DNA of 64,000 nucleotides from Streptomyces sp. NBC_01232 (GTDB lineage Bacteria; Actinomycetota; Actinomycetes; Streptomycetales; Streptomycetaceae): NCBI RefSeq assembly GCF_035989885.1, contig NZ_CP108518.1, positions 8,596,093 to 8,660,092 of the forward strand, read 5' to 3'. Shown piece by piece: positions 1 to 8,548 of this stretch (position 1 is its first letter; each line of letters starts with the position of its first letter). The notes under the pieces were generated by a model. It saw only the letters and a program-made list of their open reading frames with translations, ran no database searches and was not told where the DNA came from. The position numbers and the translations under genes were made by a program.

Positions 1-2
1 GC

Positions 3-992
3 GGTGACGACCCGCTGCACCTGCGCGTCGGCCCCGACGCCATGGCGGTGACCACCCTGGACGGACCTGTCGTCGAGAAGAAGGTCCCGCTCCCCGAGCG
101 CTGGCTGCGCGGCTTCGCCGAATCCCAGGCCGTCACCACCGGCTTCGACCTGCGGGCCGAACTCGGCGCCGCCGAAACGGCCCGCTTCCTGCGCTCCCTG
201 CCGCGCACCGCGACGGGCGGCGGGGCCGCCGGCGGCGCCCTGTGGGTGGTTCCCGCGGGCCGCACACTGCGCCCCACGACCCGGCCGGTGCCCGGCGCGG
301 TCTGCCTGCCCGGCCCCGAACGGCTCGCCGCCTTCCAACGGGTGCTGCGCCACGCGACCGGCCTGCGCGTGTACGGCCCCGCACCGGACGGCGCGGGCCC
401 CACCGCCTCCGCGTGGGAAGTGGGCCTGCCCGGGATGCGCCTCACCCTGACCCTGTCACCGGAGGCCGGCCGCGGGTTCTCCGGTGAGGGCGGTGTCCTG
501 GAGGCCCTCGCCACCGACGCGGCCGCCGAGGACGCCGAACTGATCTCGGTCCTGCTCGCCTGGGAACCCCGTATCGATCCGGCCGACCTCGCCGGCCAGT
601 CGGGGCTGCCCGTGGACCGCGTACGGGCGGCCCTCACCCGCCTGGGCACCGCCGGCCGGGTCGGCTACGACGTCGCCGAAGCCGCGTACTTCCACCGCGA
701 ACTGCCCTACGACGCCCGGCGCGCCGAGCGCCACAACCCGCGGCTGGTCGCCGCCCGCGCCCTGCTGGCGGCGGGCGCGGTCACCCTGGAGCACCCCGGC
801 ACCGCCGTGGTGGCTTCCGGCGAACGCCGCTACCAGGTCCGCGAGTCGGGTGGCGCACTCAGCTGCACCTGTCAGTGGTGGGCCGACTACCGGGGCCGCC
901 GCGGCCCCTGCAAGCACGCACTCGCCACCCGCATGGCCCTGCGGGCCGCCCACCCCACCACCACCCCCGCCCCGTCCGGAGCCGCACGATGA
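3..992 (+). CDS. SWIM zinc-finger protein (5' end outside window)
   Basis: The reading frame is open to the left edge of the window, so the protein is probably truncated here; an internal ATG lies at 42. Near the C-terminus there is a Cys-x-Cys followed about 15 residues later by Cys-Lys-His (CTCQWW...PCKHA), the metal-binding pattern of SWIM zinc fingers, which bind DNA or proteins. The middle of the protein is Ala/Leu/Arg-rich and not recognised. The stop codon overlaps the start of the next gene (ATGA), so the two are almost certainly translated together. The role in the cell is unknown. Confidence 0.8.
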   Translation, partial: GDDPLHLRVGPDAMAVTTLDGPVVEKKVPLPERWLRGFAESQAVTTGFDLRAELGAAETARFLRSLPRTATGGGAAGGALWVVPAGRTLRPTTRPVPGAVCLPGPERLAAFQRVLRHATGLRVYGPAPDGAGPTASAWEVGLPGMRLTLTLSPEAGRGFSGEGGVLEALATDAAAEDAELISVLLAWEPRIDPADLAGQSGLPVDRVRAALTRLGTAGRVGYDVAEAAYFHRELPYDARRAERHNPRLVAARALLAAGAVTLEHPGTAVVASGERRYQVRESGGALSCTCQWWADYRGRRGPCKHALATRMALRAAHPTTTPAPSGAAR

Positions 993-3655
993 CCGCCACC
1001 GCCACCGCCACGCCCGCCCCCGCGGCCACCACCGCCGATGTCCTCGCAGCCGTACGGGCGGGCCGCACCGCCCGACTGCCCGCACTCCTCCAGCCGCTGG
1101 AGCCCGCCGAACGCAGGGTCCTGCTCACCGAACTGAAGGAGCTGCGCCGCGAACTGCGCGCCTCGCGCTGGGAACGCTGGCGGGAACGGGACCTGATGAG
1201 CCCGGCCCTGGCGGTCGCCGGTGCCGCCTGCACCACCGGGGCGGCGGCGGCGGCCGCCTGGATCGGCGCCGCCGACCTGCGCCGCTGGAGGCCGCAGCCG
1301 CCCACCGCCGCCCTGCTCGACGTACTCTCCGGCCGCGACCCGCAGTGGCTCGGCAAGCTCGCCCACCGGCTGGCCGACCGGCCCACCACCGCCGAGCAGG
1401 ACTACCCGCTGATCAGCGCACTCGTCCGGCTCGCCGGCTGCGAGACACCCACCACCGACGGCTGCGTCGAAGGCTGGGCCGCGGCCGTGGGAGCCACCGG
1501 CTCACCGCTCGTGGACGCCCTGCGCCGCGACCCCCACATCACCGCATTCGCCCCACGGCTGTTCGAGACCGCCGAACCGGTCCGGGCCCTCGAACGGCGC
1601 TGGGAGACGGCCGACCACAACCAATGGCCCGGCGCACTGGCCGTCCTGGCCGACGAGGGGTGCCTGGACCGCGCCGCCCTCCTGGACGGGTGCACCGCGA
1701 GACTGCTGCGCGGCGGCAAGCCCGCCCACCTGAAGCCCTACCAGGCGATCCTGGAAGCGCTCCGTCCGACCGCCGAGGAGGAACGGGAGCGGGCCGCCGA
1801 CTGGATCGCGATGGCCGCCGACGCCCCCTCCGCCGTCGCCGGGACCGCCCAGCAGACCCTGGCCCGGGTCGCGGCGGCCGGCCACCTGACCCCCCGCATG
1901 CTCGCCGAAATGTCGGGCGCCGTCCTGTTCCGCACCGAGAAGAAGCTGGTCCGCGCACAACTCGTACTCATCGGCAGGGAACTCACCCGCGACCCGTCCG
2001 CCGCCCCCGAGCTGCTGCCGGAGCTCGGCGAGGCCTTCGGGCACCCGGACACCGACATCCAGGAACGGGCCCTGAAACTGGCCGCCGCGCACCTCACCGA
2101 CGATCCCGTACTGCGCGACGAACTCGCCGACCGGGCACAGCTGCTGAGCCCGCTCCACCGGGCCCGCGCCGTGGAACTCCTCGGAGCCGCCGCCGCTCCC
2201 GCCGCAGCCACCGCCCCCTACGAGGAAATCCTGCCGCCGGTCCCCGTCCCCGCACCGCTCGCCCCGTCCCCCCGGACGGTCGCCGAGACCGTGGAACTCC
2301 TCGCCGCCGTCGTCAACTCCCGTACCGCGGGCGTCGAGGAGTTCGAGCGCGCCCTCGACGCACTGGTGCGGCACTCCCACCGCGACCGTGCGGCCCTCGC
2401 CCAAGCCCTGCGTCCCGCCCTGGCGGGCCGCTGGTGGCTCGACCCCGAACAGTCCCGCCACTACACCCAGGAACTCCCCGGCCTCGAACACGTCGCCGCC
2501 GCCATCATGGACATGCCGCCGACGGCCGAGGCACAGCCGGCGCTCGCGTCCTGGCGCGCCGACTGCCACCACACCGGCCTCCACAGCGCCCTCCACGCCC
2601 GCGTGCGCGAGGCCGCGCACCGCATCATGACCCGGCCCCTGCCCTTCCTGCTCGCCACGCCCACCGTGGAGACCGGCTCCCTCGACGCCCGGGTACTGGT
2701 CGCCCGCCTGGCCGAGTACGGCCGCCTCGGCGAGGACCCCGCCCCGGCCGACTTCGCCCAGGCCCTGCTGCGGGTCCGCCGGGACCCGGCCGTCGCCCCA
2801 CAGGCCGCCGCCCTCGGCACGCCCGAGGGCGACCGCCTCGCCGCCTGGCTCGGCGCCGCCGGACAGCCGGTGCCCGTCACCCGCCGCACCGCGCCCACGG
2901 TGCAGTACCGGTGGGGCGGCCGGACACCCGCACGCCTCGTGATGGACACCGCACAACGCACCACCGTGGTACGCGAGTTCCCGCCCCCCTTCCACGAACT
3001 GGCACGCGCCCGCACCGCGGACGACCGCTGCTGGGACGGCGGCGGGGACACCGCCCTGCTGCTCTCGGTGCTCCCCGAGGACCGGGAGACCCTCGCCGCC
3101 TGGGGCCTGCCGGCCGTCATCGCCGACGCCGTCCACGAAGGGCGCGCAGGCTCCGCACAGCTGCCCCTGCTCGCCGCGGCCGGCGGGCCCGCCGGCCCGG
3201 CCCTGCACCTGGCGGTCGCCACCGGACTCGGCGCCCGGCACCCCGAGGACCGGCTGCGGGCCGTGGACGCGCTCCTCACCCTCGCCGCCCGCGGCGACCT
3301 GGACGCCGTACGCCTCGGCGGTGACCTGGCCGACCTGATCGGCCTGGGCACGGTCAAGCCCAACCGGCTCGCCGACTCGCTGCGCACCGCCGCCGCGACG
3401 GGCGCCTACGCGACCACCTGGGCCGTACTGTCCGCCGCACTGCCCGCCCTGCTGACCGGCACCGCCGATCCGCGCGGCGCCGGAGACCTCCTGGCGACGG
3501 CCGCCGAATGCGCGGAGCAGTGCGCAGCGACGTCCCCCCAGCCGGCCGGGCTCGCCGACACCGCGGCCCGCGGCGGCAGGTCCCGCCTGGTCACCCAGGC
3601 CGCCCGGCTGCGCGACGCCCTCCACCGCAACGCGCAGACGCCGGCCGCGCACTGA
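989..3655 (+). CDS. Large DUF6493-like protein
   Basis: This 888-residue, soluble, Leu/Ala/Arg-rich protein has an HEAT-like feel: many short helical stretches and no signal peptide or membrane span. The start is the ATG at 989 that overlaps the stop of the SWIM gene by four bases. An earlier in-frame ATG at 875 would run through coding sequence of the upstream gene and is rejected. From memory, Streptomyces proteins of this length directly behind a SWIM protein are annotated DUF6493; the function is unknown. The coupling suggests the SWIM protein and this one act together, perhaps as part of a larger operon to the left. Confidence 0.65.
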   Translation: MTATATATPAPAATTADVLAAVRAGRTARLPALLQPLEPAERRVLLTELKELRRELRASRWERWRERDLMSPALAVAGAACTTGAAAAAAWIGAADLRRWRPQPPTAALLDVLSGRDPQWLGKLAHRLADRPTTAEQDYPLISALVRLAGCETPTTDGCVEGWAAAVGATGSPLVDALRRDPHITAFAPRLFETAEPVRALERRWETADHNQWPGALAVLADEGCLDRAALLDGCTARLLRGGKPAHLKPYQAILEALRPTAEEERERAADWIAMAADAPSAVAGTAQQTLARVAAAGHLTPRMLAEMSGAVLFRTEKKLVRAQLVLIGRELTRDPSAAPELLPELGEAFGHPDTDIQERALKLAAAHLTDDPVLRDELADRAQLLSPLHRARAVELLGAAAAPAAATAPYEEILPPVPVPAPLAPSPRTVAETVELLAAVVNSRTAGVEEFERALDALVRHSHRDRAALAQALRPALAGRWWLDPEQSRHYTQELPGLEHVAAAIMDMPPTAEAQPALASWRADCHHTGLHSALHARVREAAHRIMTRPLPFLLATPTVETGSLDARVLVARLAEYGRLGEDPAPADFAQALLRVRRDPAVAPQAAALGTPEGDRLAAWLGAAGQPVPVTRRTAPTVQYRWGGRTPARLVMDTAQRTTVVREFPPPFHELARARTADDRCWDGGGDTALLLSVLPEDRETLAAWGLPAVIADAVHEGRAGSAQLPLLAAAGGPAGPALHLAVATGLGARHPEDRLRAVDALLTLAARGDLDAVRLGGDLADLIGLGTVKPNRLADSLRTAAATGAYATTWAVLSAALPALLTGTADPRGAGDLLATAAECAEQCAATSPQPAGLADTAARGGRSRLVTQAARLRDALHRNAQTPAAH

Positions 3656-3714
3656 CGGATGTCCGGGCCGCCGGGCCCTGCCCGGCGGACACTGTGAGCG
3701 ACGAAGGGAAAACC

Positions 3715-4341
3715 ATGGTGGAAGACGTCTGGCGGATGGTGCACGCCGAACGGGCGGCCCTGATCGAGGACCTGGAGCGCCTGGGTCCCGAGCAGTGGCG
3801 GCAGCCGTCGCTCTGTGAGGGGTGGACCGTGCACGACGTGGTCGCCCATCTGGTCGACACGGCCCGCACGACGCGCCTGGGCTTCGTGACCGGACTGGTC
3901 CGGGCGCGCTTCGACTTCGACCGGCAGAACGCCCGCGGCGTCGAACACGCACGCGGGGCCACGCCGCACGAGACCCTGCAGCGGCTGCGCGAGGCGGCCC
4001 CGCGCACGTCGACCCCACCGGCGCCCCTGGACAGCCGCCTCGTCGAGGAGATCGTGCACGGTGAGGACATCCGACGGCCCCTGGGGCTCACCCGCCGCTA
4101 CCCGCAGGAGGCCGTCGTCAGGGCACTCAGGCTGCAGACACGGACCCCCGCGTCGTTCGGCGGGGCCAAGGAGCTGGTGACGCGCGTCCGTCTGACGGCC
4201 AAGGACGCCGACCTGGCGATCGGTTCCGGACCGGAGGCCAGAGGACCCGCGCTCTCCCTCCTGATGGCGGTGGCGGGCCGCCGGGTGGCCCTGGACGACC
4301 TCACCGGCCCGGGCGTCGCGGCGCTCGCCGAAGGGGGCTGA
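3715..4341 (+). CDS. Maleylpyruvate isomerase family mycothiol-dependent enzyme
   Basis: This 208-residue protein has the DinB-like four-helix fold signature of the mycothiol-dependent maleylpyruvate isomerase family: LCEGWTVHDVVAHL near residues 30-45 and a later EEIVHGEDIRR. The conserved histidines in these two segments are the expected metal ligands. Family members use mycothiol, the actinobacterial thiol, for isomerisation or S-transfer; the substrate here is not known. An in-frame GTG lies at 3694, but the GAAGGGA ribosome binding site fits the ATG at 3715. It stands alone after the DUF6493-like gene. Confidence 0.8.
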   Translation: MVEDVWRMVHAERAALIEDLERLGPEQWRQPSLCEGWTVHDVVAHLVDTARTTRLGFVTGLVRARFDFDRQNARGVEHARGATPHETLQRLREAAPRTSTPPAPLDSRLVEEIVHGEDIRRPLGLTRRYPQEAVVRALRLQTRTPASFGGAKELVTRVRLTAKDADLAIGSGPEARGPALSLLMAVAGRRVALDDLTGPGVAALAEGG

Positions 4342-4486
4342 GGCGACCGGCCGGCCACGGGGAACGGCGCCGCGGGGGGACCGGCGGCCCGGGAGCGGCG
4401 GCCCGGGGAACGGGGCCCGGGAAGTGGCGGCCCGGCGAGAAGGAAATCCCTGGGACCGTCCCGCCGGGCCGCGTACGCTCCGCCGT

Positions 4487-4864
4487 ATGCCCCGCTCCTC
4501 GAACAAGCCCCGCCGGCTCGTCGCCGACGGGCGGACCTACATGTGGACGGTCCGCCACGGCCACCACGTGCCGGAGAACGGCGGCTGCCGCAAAACCCTC
4601 ACCCTGCACGCTCAGCCGCCGGGCACCGGCGGCCTGCTGCGTTTCGTCTTCGACGAGGGTCCCACCCGGTACGTCTCGGGGTTCACCACGGGATCGGGCG
4701 AGGTGGGAGAGGTCGGCGTCGGCGCCCTGAACCTGCACGAACCGGGCACCGTACGGGTCCTGCTCGACGTGGCGCTGGCCCGCGGGTGGCAACCGGGGGA
4801 GCGGCGCGAAACGAAGGCCGACGGCTGGTCCTTCCTCGGGACGGCCGTCGCCGCACGCGGCTGA
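4487..4864 (+). CDS. Small conserved hypothetical protein
   Basis: This gene encodes 125 residues with no signal peptide and no membrane span. The sequence begins MPRSSNKPRRLVADGRTYMW and has a beta-rich middle with several Gly-Val-Gly turns. Third-position GC is high throughout, which supports real coding. I do not recognise a domain. The ATG at 4487 is chosen because the residues before it look non-coding. It is convergent with the WYL regulator downstream. Confidence 0.6.
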   Translation: MPRSSNKPRRLVADGRTYMWTVRHGHHVPENGGCRKTLTLHAQPPGTGGLLRFVFDEGPTRYVSGFTTGSGEVGEVGVGALNLHEPGTVRVLLDVALARGWQPGERRETKADGWSFLGTAVAARG

Positions 4865-4947
4865 GCCCGTTCCCGCCCGCCCGGAGCCGGAGGCCGCAAC
4901 GCCGCACCCGGCGCCCGGCCCCGCATCCGGCGCCCGGCTCGGCCGCC

Positions 4948-5916
4948 TCAGCGGAGCGGCGGCGTCGAGCGGGCACAGCGCTCCGCGAGCAGGCGCAGAT
5001 GGGTGACCAGTTCCTCCGGCCCGGTGACGTCGAAGTCGCAGTCGAGCATGCCCAGATGGACGGCGAGGGTCTGCACCGTGTCGGCACCGGTCATCAGGAC
5101 ACAGCTGTCGGCGTCGATCGCCTCGACCGTGCCGACCGCGGGGTTGATCCGCTCCAGCACCACCGCCGCCGGAGCGTGCACGGTCACCCGCGCCCGGTAG
5201 CGCCACGCGGCGCCCGACACCCGCCGGGAGACGTACGCCGCGAGGTCGCCGTCGGGCGCCTCGCGCGGGGCGAAGCGCGGCCCGGCCGGGGTACGGGGCC
5301 GGATCCGGTCGGCCCTGAAGGTCCGCCAGTCCTCGCGCTCGACGTCCCATGCCACCAGGTACCAGCGCCGTCCCCAGTTCACCGCCCGGTACGGCTCCAC
5401 GATGCGGCGGGTGGACGCCCCGGCGTGGTCCAGGTAGTCGAAGCGCAGCCGTTCCCGGTCGCGGCAGGCGGACACCAGGACGGTCAGCACCTCCGCGGAG
5501 ACGGCAGGCGCCGGACGGTCGGCGGGCACGGCCACCGTGTACGCCCGCAAGGCCCGCACACGCCTGCGCAGACGCGAGGGCAGCACCTGCTCGAGCTTGG
5601 CCAGCGCCCGCAGCGAGGTCTCCTCGGTGCCGGGGACAGTGCCCTGCGCAGCGGTGTGCAGGGCGATCGTCACCGCGACGGCCTCCTCGTCGTCGAGGAG
5701 CAGCGGGGGCATCACCGCCCCGGCGCCCAGCCGGTAGCCGCCGGTCGTGCCGCGCGTGGCGTCCACGGGATAACCGAGCTCACGCAGCCGGTCGATGTCG
5801 TTGCGGACCGTCCGCCCGCTCACCCCCAGGCGCTCGGCCAGCTCGGACCCCGGCCAGGACCGAGCGGTTTGCAGCAGGGACAGCAGACGCAGCAGACGCG
5901 CGGAAGTATCAAGCAT
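4948..5916 (-). CDS. WYL-domain (YafY-type) transcriptional regulator
   Basis: The 322-residue protein has an N-terminal winged helix-turn-helix (ELAERLGVSGRTVRNDIDRL, about residues 25-45). A WYL domain in the middle contains RRWYLVAWD, and a C-terminal WCX-like region follows. WYL domains sense small ligands or nucleic acid and control a DNA-binding head. It is divergent from the epoxide-hydrolase homologue 63 bp away. In actinobacteria YafY-type regulators commonly sit beside one small-molecule enzyme and control it, so this gene probably regulates its neighbour and itself. Confidence 0.88.
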   Translation of the reverse strand: MLDTSARLLRLLSLLQTARSWPGSELAERLGVSGRTVRNDIDRLRELGYPVDATRGTTGGYRLGAGAVMPPLLLDDEEAVAVTIALHTAAQGTVPGTEETSLRALAKLEQVLPSRLRRRVRALRAYTVAVPADRPAPAVSAEVLTVLVSACRDRERLRFDYLDHAGASTRRIVEPYRAVNWGRRWYLVAWDVEREDWRTFRADRIRPRTPAGPRFAPREAPDGDLAAYVSRRVSGAAWRYRARVTVHAPAAVVLERINPAVGTVEAIDADSCVLMTGADTVQTLAVHLGMLDCDFDVTGPEELVTHLRLLAERCARSTPPLR

Positions 5917-5943
5917 GAAGCCCAGCCTGAAGTGTCATTAGGA

Positions 5944-5956
5944 AGGCACCGTGCCT
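5944..5956. promoter_or_regulatory. 13-bp palindrome between divergent WYL and hydrolase genes
   Basis: AGGCAC-C-GTGCCT is a perfect dyad in the 63-bp gap between the two divergent genes. A second, weaker dyad (AGAA, five bases, TTCT) lies at 5963-5975. Position and symmetry make them candidate operators for the WYL regulator; this is inference. Confidence 0.4.
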
Positions 5957-5979
5957 ATATCGAGAATATCGTTCTACCC

Positions 5980-7125
5980 ATGGAGACCAGCAGCAACACC
6001 GACGCCCGGATCCGCCCCTACCGCATCGACATCCCGCAGGCCGAGCTCGACGACCTGCGCGACCGGCTGGGGCGCACCCGCTGGGGCAGCGAGATCCCCG
6101 GCGCCGGCTGGAGCCGGGGCGTGCCGGGCGACTACCTCAAGGCCCTGGCCGCGTACTGGGCCGACGGCTTCGACTGGCGCAAGGCGGAGGCGGAGCTCAA
6201 CGAGTTCCCCCAGTTCACCACCGAGATCGACGGCCAGAACATCCACTTCCTCCACGTCCGTTCGCAGAACCCGGCGGCCGTCCCGCTGCTCCTGCTGCAC
6301 GACTGGCCCTGCTCGTTCGTCCAGTTCGTCGACGTCATCCGGCCGCTGGCGCAGGACTTCCACGTCGTCGTGACCTCCACGCCGGGCACCGGCTTCTCCG
6401 GCCCGCTCGGCGAGGCCGGCTGGAACACCGGCCGCATCGCCGCCGCGTTCGTCGAGCTGATGAGCCGGCTCGGACACGACTCGTACGGCGTCCAGGGAAC
6501 GGGCGGCGGAGCCTGGATCGCCGCCGAGATGGGGCGCCGGGCCCCCGACCGGGTCATCGGCATCCACGTCAACGGCCTGATCACCTTCCCCTCCGGGGAC
6601 CCCGCCGAATGCGAGGGGCTGACCGCCTCCGAGCAGGAACGCCTCGCCCGGCTGGAGGAGTTCCAGCAGGACCGGATGGGCTTCAACGCCATCCAGTCCA
6701 CCCGCCCGCAGACCCTCGCCTACGGCCTGCACGACTCGCCGGTCGGCCAGCTCGCCTGGATCGCCGAGAAGTTCAAGGAATGGACGGACCCCGCCGCCGA
6801 ACTCCCCGAGGACGCGGTGGGCCGCGACCGCCTGCTGACCAACATCAGCGTCTACTGGTTCAGCGGCACGGCCGGCTCCTCGGCGAACCTCTACTACGAA
6901 GCGGGCCACGACGCGAGCGCCTGGGCACCGAAGCCGCGCGGCACCGTCCCCACCGGCGTCGCCGTCGTCCTGAACACCGATGTCGCCATCCGCCGGTTCG
7001 CCGAGCGGGACCACCGCATCACCCACTGGAGCGAGCTGGAACACGGGGGCAACTTCCTCGCACTGGAACAGCCGCAGGCGTACCTCACCGACGTCCGCGC
7101 CTTCTTCGCCACCCTCACCGGCTGA
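5980..7125 (+). CDS. Epoxide-hydrolase family protein lacking catalytic residues
   Basis: This 381-residue protein has the EHN N-terminal domain (residues 10-120) and an alpha/beta-hydrolase fold. In active relatives the nucleophile Asp lies in a Q-G-G-D-W-G-A stretch. Here the stretch reads QGTGGGA (172-178), so the Asp position is Gly175. The catalytic His normally in GGHFAA is Asn358 (GGNFLA). The oxyanion motif HGWPGS reads HDWPCS (107-112). The fold is intact and the gene is not frameshifted. It may be a binding protein, a pseudo-enzyme, or catalyse by other residues. It is probably controlled by the divergent WYL regulator. Confidence 0.8.
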   Translation: METSSNTDARIRPYRIDIPQAELDDLRDRLGRTRWGSEIPGAGWSRGVPGDYLKALAAYWADGFDWRKAEAELNEFPQFTTEIDGQNIHFLHVRSQNPAAVPLLLLHDWPCSFVQFVDVIRPLAQDFHVVVTSTPGTGFSGPLGEAGWNTGRIAAAFVELMSRLGHDSYGVQGTGGGAWIAAEMGRRAPDRVIGIHVNGLITFPSGDPAECEGLTASEQERLARLEEFQQDRMGFNAIQSTRPQTLAYGLHDSPVGQLAWIAEKFKEWTDPAAELPEDAVGRDRLLTNISVYWFSGTAGSSANLYYEAGHDASAWAPKPRGTVPTGVAVVLNTDVAIRRFAERDHRITHWSELEHGGNFLALEQPQAYLTDVRAFFATLTG

Positions 7126-7223
7126 CCGCCCCCGCGGGGACCCGCCCCCGCGGGCGCCGGGCGCGACCGCGACACCGTGCACCGGATACGGGCCCGGCCG
7201 GTGCACGGCATCGTCGTGCTGCC

Positions 7224-8195
7224 CTACCCGAACAGGCGGTCACCGGCGGCCGCCATCCGATGGGTACCGCCGTGGCGGTTCACCCAGTCGCGGACGAGGC
7301 CGATGGAATGGGCGCACTGCCAGCCGCCGTCGTAGTCACGCACCCCGGTGAAGGCCCCGTAGCCCGCGATGATGCCGTCCACCCGCCCGTCGCCCAGCAG
7401 CTTGTCGACGTACCACGGATCGTTGTACGTGGTCGTCCAGGCCAGGGTGGCCGCGAGGGCCCCGCTGTCACGGTCCGCGGCGCCCTTCTTCAGCTCCGCG
7501 CACGTGTAGTACGTGGGTTCCGTGCAGTTGCCGAACCCCTTGGTGATGTCGCTGTCGCCGTAGTCCATCACCCGGCGGCCGGCCGGGAACCCCGGACCGG
7601 ACCGGTTGAAGGCACCCTGGACCCGGTCGCGGGTCCCGGTCGTCGTGATCCCCTCCAGACCGCCGAGCCTGCCCTCCAGACTCCTCCACCCCCGGCCGCC
7701 GACGTCCGGGTCGCTGCCGCCGTGGTACTCGTAGAACCCGTAGAGCACCGGGATCCCGGCGGCCGTCAGCCGCTGCGCCTTGTCACGCAGTCCCGCGACG
7801 CTGCATCCGCGGTTCTCCCGCTCCCCGCAGTAGTTCGGGTCCTTGATGTCCAGCCAGACCAGCGCCAGCCGGCGTCCTGCATTCGCGTGGGCGAGAATGC
7901 GGTCGATCATGCTGTCGAAGCTGGGGCCCAGCCGGTTGTCACCGGCCGATGAACAGTCGTGCCAGGCCCGCCATTCGTTCGGGTTCCACCAGGCGCAGAC
8001 GTCCATCTCGATGCTGTTGGCCCCGTGCGCGAGCGCGGCGTCCACGCCGCCCAGGGTGTCGACGCGGTGCGCGATGGCATAGACCGGGTGACGCTGATCG
8101 GCTGCTGCCGCCGGGGCCGCGCCGAGAGCGGTGGCGCCGATGACGGCGCACAGGGCCGCGATCAGCGCCAGGAGCATCCGTGGGTAAGCGGTCAA
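7224..8195 (-). CDS. Secreted phospholipase D / SMase D-like phosphodiesterase
   Basis: The protein has a signal peptide (MLLALIAALC... ending AAPAAAA) and a mature domain with the residues of the sicariid-spider/actinobacterial phospholipase D family. These are His in AHRVD, Glu and Asp in NSIEMDV, His in WHDC, and Asp in VWLDIKDPN. The family cleaves phospholipid head groups with a GDPD-like TIM barrel and a Mg ion. Start choice is uncertain. The TTG at 8195 gives a compact signal peptide and leaves the large palindrome at 8240-8268 upstream. ATGs at 8246 and 8177 are alternatives. Confidence 0.78.
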   Translation of the reverse strand: MTAYPRMLLALIAALCAVIGATALGAAPAAAADQRHPVYAIAHRVDTLGGVDAALAHGANSIEMDVCAWWNPNEWRAWHDCSSAGDNRLGPSFDSMIDRILAHANAGRRLALVWLDIKDPNYCGERENRGCSVAGLRDKAQRLTAAGIPVLYGFYEYHGGSDPDVGGRGWRSLEGRLGGLEGITTTGTRDRVQGAFNRSGPGFPAGRRVMDYGDSDITKGFGNCTEPTYYTCAELKKGAADRDSGALAATLAWTTTYNDPWYVDKLLGDGRVDGIIAGYGAFTGVRDYDGGWQCAHSIGLVRDWVNRHGGTHRMAAAGDRLFG

Positions 8196-8239
8196 GGAAA
8201 CACCCCGCCATGTCGGTGTCCGAATCGGGCGATCGGCAT

Positions 8240-8268
8240 CATTCATCGCATGCCGCATGCGATGAATG
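8240..8268. promoter_or_regulatory. Long palindrome upstream of the phospholipase gene
   Basis: A perfect 12-bp inverted repeat (CATTCATCGCAT / ATGCGATGAATG) flanks a 5-base spacer. An outer CATCAT/ATGATG pair (8237-8242 and 8270-8275) extends the symmetry with a bulge. It sits about 45 bp before the chosen start and is a likely operator for an unidentified dimeric repressor or activator. Confidence 0.55.
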
Positions 8269-8548
8269 CATGATGAACGAAACCCGGTGAAGGGCGCCCC
8301 CGGGCGGCCCGCGAGTGGCGAGAAACCGCTTCCGCGGCGACGGGGCGGCCGCCACGGCCGCAGGTGCCGGCCGGCGCCTGCCGGCCGGGCGTGCCCGGCC
8401 CGTTCCGGCGGCTTCCTGTCGATCACAAACCGCACAGCCGGTAAAGCCTTGGCCCCTATGGAGTGAATCCCGACAGAACCCCGCGACCCTTGGCCGGAAC
8501 CTTCCATACGGTGGCCCCTCTTCGCTCATCACCACAACTGGGGGGCCG

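Noticed and set aside
850..4018. Very long overlapping frames on both strands (850-3324 plus, 1502-4018 minus)
   Set aside because: They are rich in Arg, Pro and Gly and overlap a coupled gene with better codon bias; such frames arise because stop codons are rare in GC-rich DNA.
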